NCBI GenBank assembly: GCA_025455285.1 | Contig: JALOMU010000065.1 | Location: forward strand, 1-7,503 | Reading direction: 5' to 3' | DNA: 7,503 nucleotides | DNA from: Flavihumibacter sp. | GTDB taxonomy: Bacteria; Bacteroidota; Bacteroidia; Chitinophagales; Chitinophagaceae | In this document: in pieces, positions 1 to 6,008 of the stretch | How the letters are laid out: each line of letters starts with the position of its first letter | Numbering within the stretch: position 1 is the stretch's first letter | Program-made: the position numbers and the translations under genes | The notes under the pieces: generated by a model | What the model saw: the letters and a program-made list of their open reading frames with translations, nothing else | What the model was told of the DNA's origin: nothing | Database searches by the model: none

Positions 1-19
1 TGCCACCGGTCGGGTGAAC

Positions 20-36
20 TTTTGTATTTTACAAAA
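20..36. repeat. Short inverted repeat just before the deacetylase start
   Basis: Perfect 7-bp arms, TTTTGTA at 20-26 and TACAAAA at 30-36, are separated by TTT and end two bases before the ATG at 39. It could be an operator or a leader hairpin, but the arms are AT-rich and short, so chance is quite possible. No TAnnTTTG box is visible in the 38 bases available upstream of the gene, so the operon promoter probably lies outside the window. Confidence 0.3.
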
Positions 37-38
37 CA

Positions 39-2546
39 ATGAGTAAAATTTTACGCGCGTTTGTTTTAGGAGCATTTTTCCCAATTAGTCTGCTGGCGCA
101 ACATCCGGTCAGTAAATCTTCTGCCGATATTTTACAGGGATTGCAAAAATTAAAAGTACTGGGATCAGTACTATATATTGCTGCACACCCTGATGATGAA
201 AATACCAGGCTGCTGGCTTACCTGGCAAATGAAAAAAAATATCGCACCGGTTATCTGTCATTAACCCGGGGCGATGGTGGACAGAACCTGATCGGAGATG
301 AACAGGGCGTATCACTCGGACTGATTCGTACACAGGAACTGCTGGCCGCCCGAAGAATTGATGGGGCTGAACAATTTTTCACGCGAGCTTTTGATTTTGG
401 ATTCAGTAAATCCACAGACGAAGCATTGCGCATCTGGAATAAAGAAAAAATACTTTCGGATGTTGTATTTGTGATCAGGCGGTTTAAGCCGGATGTTATT
501 ATCACGCGGTTTCCACCTGATAGCCGGGCTGGACATGGGCATCATTCTGCCTCAGCAGCACTCGCTATTGAAGCTTTTAAAGCAGCCGGTGATCCGAATC
601 GCTTTCCAGAACAGTTTGTGATGACGGAACCGTGGAAGCCCAAACGAATCCTGTGGAACACCTACAATTTTGGTGCAGTTAATACTCAACTGGAAAATCA
701 GTATAAAATTGATGTTGGTATATTCAATCCATTGCTAGGGAAAGGTTATGGTGAAATATCAGCGGAAAGCAGAAGCCAGCATAAAAGCCAGGGTTTTGGT
801 GTGCCAGCTCAACGGGGTCATCAATATGAATATTTTGCACATACGGATGGTGATCCGCTCAGTAATGATCTTTTTGATGGCGTAACCGCAGACTGGTCCA
901 GGGTAAATGAAAACCAACTCAATGCTTCCATTGATTCGCTCATTCAACAGTTTAGTCCGGTTAATCCGGCAGCCTCTGTGCCTTCCCTGGTGCGCCTGTA
1001 TAACAGAATAGAGTTGACTGTTCGGGATTATTACTGGAAGGCAAAAAAGAAAGCAGAAATTCAACAGCTGATAAATGCCTGTTTGGGTTTTTATGTGGAA
1101 GCAGTAGCCAATCAACAGGTTGCAGTAACAGGTGATTCGCTGCAAATCAGTTTCAATGCGATAAATGCCAGTAAGGTTTCCGTTACAGATCTGAACCTTG
1201 AACTGGAAGATACCAGTTTTCAATTTGCGACTGTGGCTGCAGGCAATGAATACCTTAGCAAAAAGATTTCGCGCCGGATTGTCGAAGACTTTAATAAAAC
1301 CCAACCCTACTGGTTACGGGAGCAAATGGATTCCGGAAGTTTTACAGTGAAAGTTCCCAGTCTGATTGGTAATCCTGAACTCCAATGGGATGAGATTGAA
1401 CTGCGGTATAAAGTGGAGAATACCGAGTTTCGCCAGCGTATTCCGCTTCAATATAAATTTACCGATCCGGTGAAAGGTGAAATCTATCAACCGGTTATGG
1501 TAGTTTCACCTGTTGTATTAGCCCTGCAGCCCGGTGTGGTCCTCCAAAATCTTGTTCCAAAAAATCCTCAATACCTGCAGCTGATTTATAAGAGTTATCA
1601 GCAACGAGATACCGTAAAGGGAAGATTACTGTTTGATCTTATGGAAGGGGAGAAGAATACGCAAAAAAGCCTTTCCTATACCTTGCCACTTCCCAAAAAT
1701 ACCATGCAGTCGGTTATTTTGCCATTGGATACGTTATTCAAGAGCAAAGTTCCGGATCGTATATACCCCTGGGTAGAAATTCCGGAGACCAACAGGCGGG
1801 TCAGATACAACAATGGACTGAAACTGATTCAATACGATCACATTCCCAATATGCATTATTTTCTGCCAACCAGTGTAACAGTGGTGAAAGAGGAGATTCG
1901 GGTGGTTGGCAAAACGGTTGGTTATATTCCTGGTTCCGGAGATGCGATACCGGAAGCTTTAAAACAGATGGGATATTCAGTTGTGATATTGGATGAAGCA
2001 ACGCTTGGATCCTATGATCTTAAAAAGCTGGATGCCATTATTACCGGTGTACGTGCATACAATGTGATGGAATCTCTCAGTAACCATTACACTAAATTGA
2101 TGGCTTATGTGGATGGGGGTGGCAATCTTATTATTCAATACAATACCTCCAACCAACTCGGAACAGTTAAGTCAAAAATTGGTCCCTATCCATTTTCGAT
2201 TGTACGTAATCGTATTACGGATGAAAATGCACCCGTTAAGTTTATCAATCCAACTCACCAGGTACTTAATTTTCCTAATAAAATTACACAGGCTGATTTT
2301 GAGGGATGGAAGCAGGAGCGAAGCATTTATCATGCAGCGAATTTTGATTCCCGATTTGAAACCATTCTTTCCATGAATGATCCGGATGAGAAGCCGGATG
2401 ATGGTAGTCTGATCATTGCGAAATACGGGAAAGGTTATTTCACCTATACAGGATTGGTGTTTTTCCGCCAATTGCCTGCTGGTGTGCCAGGATCTTACCG
2501 GCTGTTGGCAAATCTTATCGGGTTAAATCAGAAAAAGCAATTCTAA
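39..2546 (+). CDS. Secreted PIG-L/LmbE family deacetylase with C-terminal GATase-like domain
   Basis: Predicted metal-dependent N-deacetylase of 835 aa. Residues 1-20 form a signal peptide (hydrophobic stretch ending LLA before Q21), so it should act in the periplasm or envelope. The PIG-L domain covers about residues 40-260: AAHPDDE at 48-54 supplies H50, the likely general base D52 and ligand D53, and HGHH at 166-169 supplies the third ligand, probably H169 (family pattern HPDH, known from MshB). Residues about 350-600 look like beta-sandwich linker domains. Residues about 622-833 look like a class I glutamine-amidotransferase/ThuA-like fold (VGYIPGSGDAIPEAL, then DAIITGVRAYN and GGGNLIIQYN) but contain no cysteine, so that domain should not be a Cys-dependent amidotransferase. 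Export argues against a bacillithiol-type BshB role. Single-domain PIG-L enzymes are commonly much shorter. It is the first visible gene of a tight operon with a symporter. The substrate is unknown; N-acetyl amino sugar conjugates are a reasonable guess. Confidence 0.9.
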   Translation: MSKILRAFVLGAFFPISLLAQHPVSKSSADILQGLQKLKVLGSVLYIAAHPDDENTRLLAYLANEKKYRTGYLSLTRGDGGQNLIGDEQGVSLGLIRTQELLAARRIDGAEQFFTRAFDFGFSKSTDEALRIWNKEKILSDVVFVIRRFKPDVIITRFPPDSRAGHGHHSASAALAIEAFKAAGDPNRFPEQFVMTEPWKPKRILWNTYNFGAVNTQLENQYKIDVGIFNPLLGKGYGEISAESRSQHKSQGFGVPAQRGHQYEYFAHTDGDPLSNDLFDGVTADWSRVNENQLNASIDSLIQQFSPVNPAASVPSLVRLYNRIELTVRDYYWKAKKKAEIQQLINACLGFYVEAVANQQVAVTGDSLQISFNAINASKVSVTDLNLELEDTSFQFATVAAGNEYLSKKISRRIVEDFNKTQPYWLREQMDSGSFTVKVPSLIGNPELQWDEIELRYKVENTEFRQRIPLQYKFTDPVKGEIYQPVMVVSPVVLALQPGVVLQNLVPKNPQYLQLIYKSYQQRDTVKGRLLFDLMEGEKNTQKSLSYTLPLPKNTMQSVILPLDTLFKSKVPDRIYPWVEIPETNRRVRYNNGLKLIQYDHIPNMHYFLPTSVTVVKEEIRVVGKTVGYIPGSGDAIPEALKQMGYSVVILDEATLGSYDLKKLDAIITGVRAYNVMESLSNHYTKLMAYVDGGGNLIIQYNTSNQLGTVKSKIGPYPFSIVRNRITDENAPVKFINPTHQVLNFPNKITQADFEGWKQERSIYHAANFDSRFETILSMNDPDEKPDDGSLIIAKYGKGYFTYTGLVFFRQLPAGVPGSYRLLANLIGLNQKKQF

Positions 2547-2547
2547 A

Positions 2548-2709
2548 ATGGCAGCGAATAACAATAGCAGAAGAGATATCGGAATTGCACTGGCGATCGG
2601 CATAGGGCTGATCATTGGAATCTTTATCAAACGGGTCCATATCGGTTTATTAATCGGATTAGGCATCGGATTGCTGAGCGCAGGCCTGATTTCCGGTCGG
2701 AAAAAATAA
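2548..2709 (+). CDS. Small glycine-rich two-helix membrane peptide (53 aa)
   Basis: Unrecognised small protein, ATG at 2548 and TAA at 2707-2709. A polar, basic N-terminus (MAANNNSRRD) leads into hydrophobic segment one (about residues 11-27, IGIALAIGIGLIIGIFI), a short basic turn KRVH, hydrophobic segment two (about 32-49) and a basic tail GRKK. Glycines recur about every second to fourth residue in both helices, as in glycine-zipper hairpins that pack tightly or oligomerise. The start lies one base after the deacetylase stop (TAA at 2544-2546), which suggests translational coupling and supports it as a real gene. Both termini are probably cytoplasmic by the positive-inside rule. Its role is unknown. 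Similar small glycine-rich membrane peptides of unknown function occur in Bacteroidota (from memory). Confidence 0.7.
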   Translation: MAANNNSRRDIGIALAIGIGLIIGIFIKRVHIGLLIGLGIGLLSAGLISGRKK

Positions 2710-2711
2710 TA

Positions 2712-2752
2712 TCTCTCCGCCACGGCGACTGGCATCCTCCCTGGCTGAGAGA
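2712..2752 (+). repeat. Imperfect inverted repeat in the operon spacer
   Basis: Arms 2712-2722 and 2742-2752 pair at 10 of 11 positions (TCTCTC against GAGAGA and GCCA against TGGC, with one C-T mismatch), leaving a 19-base loop. It fills most of the 48-base gap between the two small membrane-peptide genes and ends 5 bases before the ATG at 2758. No T-tract follows, so it is not a normal terminator. It could be an RNA processing or stability element, or could tune initiation of the next gene. A second TGGC at 2730-2733 allows a competing smaller hairpin. Confidence 0.4.
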
Positions 2753-2757
2753 ATTAA

Positions 2758-2886
2758 ATGAAATTCATGGAAGAACAGGAAAAAATACCAGTATTTAAAA
2801 GCTGGAAGGCCTGGTACATTTTTGTGCTGGTCCTGCTAGTATTGCAGATCATTGCCTTTCACTTATTTACCCGCTATTTTTCATGA
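2758..2886 (+). CDS. Single-helix membrane peptide overlapping the symporter gene (42 aa)
   Basis: Small predicted membrane protein of 42 aa. A charged, cytoplasm-like N-terminus (MKFMEEQEKIPVF) is followed by an aromatic belt KSWKAWY, one hydrophobic helix at about residues 19-36 (WYIFVLVLLVLQIIAFHL) and a short tail FTRYFS. Its TGA at 2884-2886 overlaps the symporter ATG at 2883 in an ATGA arrangement, a classic sign of coupled translation and 1:1 production. Known SSS transporters are sometimes encoded directly after a small membrane protein: YhdT before PanF, YjcH before ActP, DUF4212 before its symporter. Those are longer and usually have two helices, so this would be an analogue, not a clear homologue. 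A second in-frame ATG at 2767 would give 39 aa. I infer an accessory or assembly partner of the symporter. Confidence 0.72.
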   Translation: MKFMEEQEKIPVFKSWKAWYIFVLVLLVLQIIAFHLFTRYFS

Positions 2887-4580
2887 GTGTACTAGACTGG
2901 ATCATATTGGCGGTTGTACTTTGCAGTATTATCTTTTATGGATTGTACCGCAGTGCCAGCAGTAAAAATCTTGATGGTTATTTTCTTGGTAACCGTTCCC
3001 TGCCCTGGTATCTTGTATTGTTAAGTATCATGGGCACGCAGGCGAGTGCTGTTACTTTTATTTCTGCACCCGGACAAGCATTCGATGATGGTATGCGGTT
3101 TGTGCAATACTATTTTGGACTCCCTATTGCCATGGTGGTGATTTCTATCTTCTTTGTGCCCATCTTTCACCGGCTCAAAGTGTATACCGCCTATGAATAT
3201 CTGGAGCAGCGATTTGATAAAAAGACGAGAACTTTTACCTCATTATTATTCTTACTTAGTCGGGGTTTATCTACCGGCATCAGTATTTACGCCCCTTCCA
3301 TCATTCTCTCTTCCTTATTGGGCTGGAATATTTACCTGACCAATATTTTCATGGGCGGGCTTCTGATTATCTACACGGTTACAGGAGGAGCAAAAGCGGT
3401 TGCTTATACCCAGCAATTGCAACTGATTATTATTTTCTCCGGCATGTTTATCGCGGCTTATATGATGGTACATCTGCTGCCAGAAGGCATCGGATTTATT
3501 GACGCGTTGAAAGTGAGCGGGCAAATGGGCAAATTGAATGTAATTACCAGCGGCCAAACAGAAAACGGTTTCAACTGGTCAGACCGGTATAATATCTGGA
3601 GTGGAATCATCGGTGGCTTTTTTCTATCACTATCTTATTTTGGAACGGATCAAAGCCAGGTAGGGCGATACCTCACAGCTAAAAGTCTCACTGAAAGTCG
3701 TATTGGATTACTTATGAACGGCATCGTAAAAGTGCCCATGCAGTTTGCGATTTTGCTGATCGGGGCGCTTCTCTTTACATTTTATCAGTTTAACCCGGGC
3801 CCCGTTTTTTTTAATAAAGCCGTATCTGCCAATGTGGTTGACGCAGCCGCCAGAGAGGAACTTGCCAACATTGAAACTGCTTTTGAAGAGAAATCGGCAA
3901 AACAATCCAGCCTCGTAAGCCAATACATTAAGGAGCCTGAGAATACGGATATAGCTGAACAGATCAAGGCCAATCAACAGGAATTGCAGGAATATCGCCA
4001 AGAGTATAAATCCACCCTCAAAAAGGCGGCACCACTGGCAGACGTAAATGATACCAATTATGTATTCCTTCGATTCGTGGTGGACCATCTGCCGGAAGGT
4101 ATTGTGGGCTTGTTAATTGCAGTGATCTTCCTTGCTTCCTGGGGCAGTATAGCCGCTGCATTGAATTCCCTGGCATCCAGTACCGTATGCGATATTCATA
4201 AACAATACTCCAAAACCGAATTTTCACCCATAGGGGAGTATAAAATGTCGAAATGGTATACACTTGGATGGGGTTTGTTTTGTATTGGAACCGCCCAATT
4301 CGCTAATAACATGGGCAGTCTGATTGAAGCCGTTAATGTATTGGGTTCCTTGTTTTATGGAGTAATCCTGGGTATTTTTCTGGTTGCTTTCTTCTTTAAA
4401 TGGGTGGGTGGTACCGCCACTTTCTGGAGTGCTGTAATAACTGAGGCTATTGTAATACTGATCTTCTGGAAAGGGAAAATGGCCTTTCTATGGTTGAACC
4501 TGGTAGGAGCAGTGGTATTAATTCTGCTTGCTATACTTATTCATGCAACGCTCGGAAATAAAAAGCAGTCAATGCCTTAA
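2883..4580 (+). CDS. Sodium:solute symporter, SSS/SLC5 family (LeuT fold)
   Basis: Inner-membrane transporter of 565 aa that should couple sodium entry to solute uptake. About 13 helices can be drawn (roughly 3-21, 41-65, 77-97, 118-137, 150-168, 178-198, 238-256, 276-300, 404-426, 458-475, 480-504, 512-529, 534-555), matching the N-out/C-in SSS plan. Family signs are YFLGNRSLPWYL at 33-44, the broken-helix region TQASAVTFISAPGQAF at 52-67, GTDQSQVGRYL at 254-264 and the LPEGIVGLL...ALNS...DI segment at 403-438. In that last segment the usual Ser-Ser of the Na2 site aligns with G421-S422. Residues about 317-391 form a charged, Glu/Lys/Gln-rich helical insert before the re-entrant loop, predicted to be periplasmic. 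The solute is not predictable. The gene is coupled to the upstream 42-aa peptide by ATGA and followed 12 nt later by a lipoprotein gene. Confidence 0.93.
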   Translation: MSVLDWIILAVVLCSIIFYGLYRSASSKNLDGYFLGNRSLPWYLVLLSIMGTQASAVTFISAPGQAFDDGMRFVQYYFGLPIAMVVISIFFVPIFHRLKVYTAYEYLEQRFDKKTRTFTSLLFLLSRGLSTGISIYAPSIILSSLLGWNIYLTNIFMGGLLIIYTVTGGAKAVAYTQQLQLIIIFSGMFIAAYMMVHLLPEGIGFIDALKVSGQMGKLNVITSGQTENGFNWSDRYNIWSGIIGGFFLSLSYFGTDQSQVGRYLTAKSLTESRIGLLMNGIVKVPMQFAILLIGALLFTFYQFNPGPVFFNKAVSANVVDAAAREELANIETAFEEKSAKQSSLVSQYIKEPENTDIAEQIKANQQELQEYRQEYKSTLKKAAPLADVNDTNYVFLRFVVDHLPEGIVGLLIAVIFLASWGSIAAALNSLASSTVCDIHKQYSKTEFSPIGEYKMSKWYTLGWGLFCIGTAQFANNMGSLIEAVNVLGSLFYGVILGIFLVAFFFKWVGGTATFWSAVITEAIVILIFWKGKMAFLWLNLVGAVVLILLAILIHATLGNKKQSMP

Positions 4581-4592
4581 AGCACTGGCTGC

Positions 4593-5018
4593 ATGAAACG
4601 TTTATACAGTTTATCACTATTTGCTACAATAGTCTTACTGACTGCCTGTGGTAAAGAAAATCTCAGCTCCGGCCGGGAATTGGTGGGTAGCTGGGTAGAC
4701 GTAAATCATACCGCTGATACCCTCGAGTTTTTTAAGAAGGGAGGAATAGTTGTTTTACTTGATAACTCTCTCACTTATAGAACGATCCGGCAAAATTCCA
4801 CCAACTTCGATCTGCTAACGAATCAATATGAAGTACGCATGGGTGGAGGAGAGCTCTTTACCCGCCCGTTAACTATGAGGGAAACAGGGTTAGAAAATTT
4901 TTTCCGGGGAAAATTTGAATGGGTGGATGGAAAACAATCCTTTACCGTAGAGCCTAACGGATTCAGGCCTTACCTGAGTTGTACCGGTTGTCCACAGCGC
5001 TTCCGAAGAATAGATTAA
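4593..5018 (+). CDS. Small lipoprotein, possibly lipocalin-like (141 aa)
   Basis: Predicted lipoprotein: short basic start MKRLY, a hydrophobic stretch and lipobox LTAC with the lipidated cysteine at residue 19. The mature part begins GKENLSSGRELVGSWVD, and the GSW start plus alternating beta-strand pattern (TLEFFKKGGIVVLL, LTYRTIRQN, FEWVDGKQSFTVE) resembles the small lipocalin-like lipoproteins common in Bacteroidota. That fold assignment is an inference from pattern only. A CTGC motif (C130, C133) sits nine residues from the C-terminus and could form a disulphide or bind metal. The gene starts 12 nt after the symporter stop and is the last gene before the terminator palindrome, so it is probably co-transcribed with the deacetylase-symporter block. 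The exact role is unknown. Confidence 0.8.
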   Translation: MKRLYSLSLFATIVLLTACGKENLSSGRELVGSWVDVNHTADTLEFFKKGGIVVLLDNSLTYRTIRQNSTNFDLLTNQYEVRMGGGELFTRPLTMRETGLENFFRGKFEWVDGKQSFTVEPNGFRPYLSCTGCPQRFRRID

Positions 5019-5038
5019 TCCTGGACGGTTAATACAAG

Positions 5039-5073
5039 GTGAGATGTGAGACGTGAAATGTGAGTCGTGAAAA
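5039..5073. repeat. Five tandem heptamers, consensus GTGARAY
   Basis: Five consecutive 7-bp units start at 5039, 5046, 5053, 5060 and 5067: GTGAGAT, GTGAGAC, GTGAAAT, GTGAGTC and GTGAAAA. Every unit begins GTGA and variation falls in the last three bases. The tract lies between the lipoprotein stop and the terminator palindrome, and its last bases merge with the palindrome's A-run. I recall similar GTGAGAC-like heptamer tracts between genes in other Bacteroidota genomes. Function unknown. Confidence 0.65.
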
Positions 5074-5107
5074 AAAGAAAGACCTGCAATTGCAGGTCTT
5101 TCTTTTT
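5072..5107. terminator. Bidirectional Rho-independent terminator (36-bp perfect palindrome)
   Basis: The 36 bases are a perfect palindrome centred between 5089 and 5090: A-rich outer arm, GACCTGC core, AATT at the centre, GCAGGTC core, T-rich outer arm. As RNA it gives a 16-bp stem with a 4-nt loop on either strand, with a U-rich 3' side (TCTTTCTTTTT on the plus strand, the mirror image on the minus strand). It lies between the convergent lipoprotein (ends 5018) and DUF2911 gene (ends 5120), exactly where one shared terminator is needed. Confidence 0.9.
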
Positions 5108-5119
5108 GGTGGACAATCT

Positions 5120-5953
5120 TTATTTCAAAGAGGCCAGTAATTTTTGATTGAGTACTACGTAGTCGTCGTTTTTGGCATCTTTAGCCAGTTGCATGGATTT
5201 GTTAGCCGCAGCAATAGCTTCTGCTTTTTTGCCCAGTTTGGCCAGGCAATTAGCACGCTGGTGATGTACCCAGAAAGCATTCGGATTTTGCTCAGTTGCT
5301 TTGGTAAGCCATGTCAGGGCTTTGTTCATATCCTTGCCATTCTCCATATAGTACATAGCAGCCTGGAAGTAAGGGAATTTATCACCTTTCTCCAGTTCCT
5401 GAATTTGTGCCATAACCTTTCCATCAATATTCGCCTTGATGGGAACTGTTACTACAGTTCTGTCCCATACGATATCCATATTCATAGAAGTAGGCTGAAT
5501 GTTATCAAAACCAATCATAAAGGATTCAAGACTGAAGGGCAGTGACTCCGGACGAATAGTTACCCGAACTACGTCCTGGTCTTGTTTATAAGCGGCCGGA
5601 CTTGTAACATCCAGTTGTTTGGTGAGAATTACCACCCACTCGTTTGCACCGGGAATGGTCAGTAATCCATATTTACCGGCAGGAACAGGTTTGCCACCGA
5701 ATTCTACATCATCACCAAAAGTAATAGTGGTTGCGGCGTTGGCTCCGGTACGCCAAACTTTACCGTATGGAACCAGGTCTCCAAAGACGGAACGATTCCG
5801 CATAGCGGGACGGGAATAAGACAATTCAACATTCGATAAGGCAAATTCCTGCTTTATGTAGGCAGACGGACTCGGTTGAGGTGTCTTGAGCTGTGCCTGT
5901 GCTCCCTGGAGGAGACAAAACGCTACAGACAGCGTAAGAATGATTTTTTTCAT
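5120..5953 (-). CDS. DUF2911 domain protein with C-terminal TPR-like repeats
   Basis: Exported protein of 277 aa. A signal peptide spans residues 1-20 (MKKIILTLSVAFCLLQGAQA, then Q21). The DUF2911 domain runs from about residue 22 to 172 and carries its hallmark stretches: PSPSAYIKQ, VELSYSRPAMRNRSVFG at 42-58, LVPYGKVWRTGANAATTITF at 60-79, and PAGKYGLLTIPG then EWVVIL at 91-110. The domain's biochemical role is not established. Residues about 193-261 look like two TPR-type helix pairs (FPYFQAAMYYMENGKDMNKALTWL, then AFWVHHQRANCLAKLGKKAEAIAAA), suggesting protein contacts in the periplasm. It lies 55 bases downstream of xerD on the same strand, with its own -7 box in that gap, and converges on the lipoprotein gene. 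The start is clear: it gives a clean signal peptide just after the promoter-like box. Confidence 0.92.
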   Translation of the reverse strand: MKKIILTLSVAFCLLQGAQAQLKTPQPSPSAYIKQEFALSNVELSYSRPAMRNRSVFGDLVPYGKVWRTGANAATTITFGDDVEFGGKPVPAGKYGLLTIPGANEWVVILTKQLDVTSPAAYKQDQDVVRVTIRPESLPFSLESFMIGFDNIQPTSMNMDIVWDRTVVTVPIKANIDGKVMAQIQELEKGDKFPYFQAAMYYMENGKDMNKALTWLTKATEQNPNAFWVHHQRANCLAKLGKKAEAIAAANKSMQLAKDAKNDDYVVLNQKLLASLK

Positions 5954-5973
5954 GATGAGCTGATTTTGAATGA

Positions 5974-5981
5974 CAAATATA
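5974..5981 (-). promoter_or_regulatory. Bacteroidota-type -7 box for the DUF2911 gene
   Basis: On the minus strand this reads TATATTTG, an exact match to the TAnnTTTG -7 element used by the primary sigma factor of Bacteroidota. It ends 20 bases before the DUF2911 ATG at 5953, implying a very short leader. No TTG is seen at the usual -33 spacing, so strength is uncertain. Confidence 0.5.
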
Positions 5982-6008
5982 ACGGGCTACGAAGCTAATT
6001 GTTTATGA

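Noticed and set aside
759..1304. 181-aa minus-strand open frame inside the deacetylase gene
   Set aside because: It is antisense to a well-supported gene, and its translation lacks recognisable domains or a clean start context.
2730..2751. Possible TPP riboswitch fragment (GGCTGAGAG)
   Set aside because: Only the short CTGAGA-like piece is present; the second conserved TPP element (ACCTGATCTGG and TACCAGCG parts) is absent and the spacer is too short for the aptamer.
3708..4088. 126-aa minus-strand open frame inside the symporter gene
   Set aside because: It overlaps the symporter's conserved helices and charged insert, and shows no family motifs of its own.
5039..5073. CRISPR array
   Set aside because: The units are 7 bp with no spacers; this is a simple tandem repeat.
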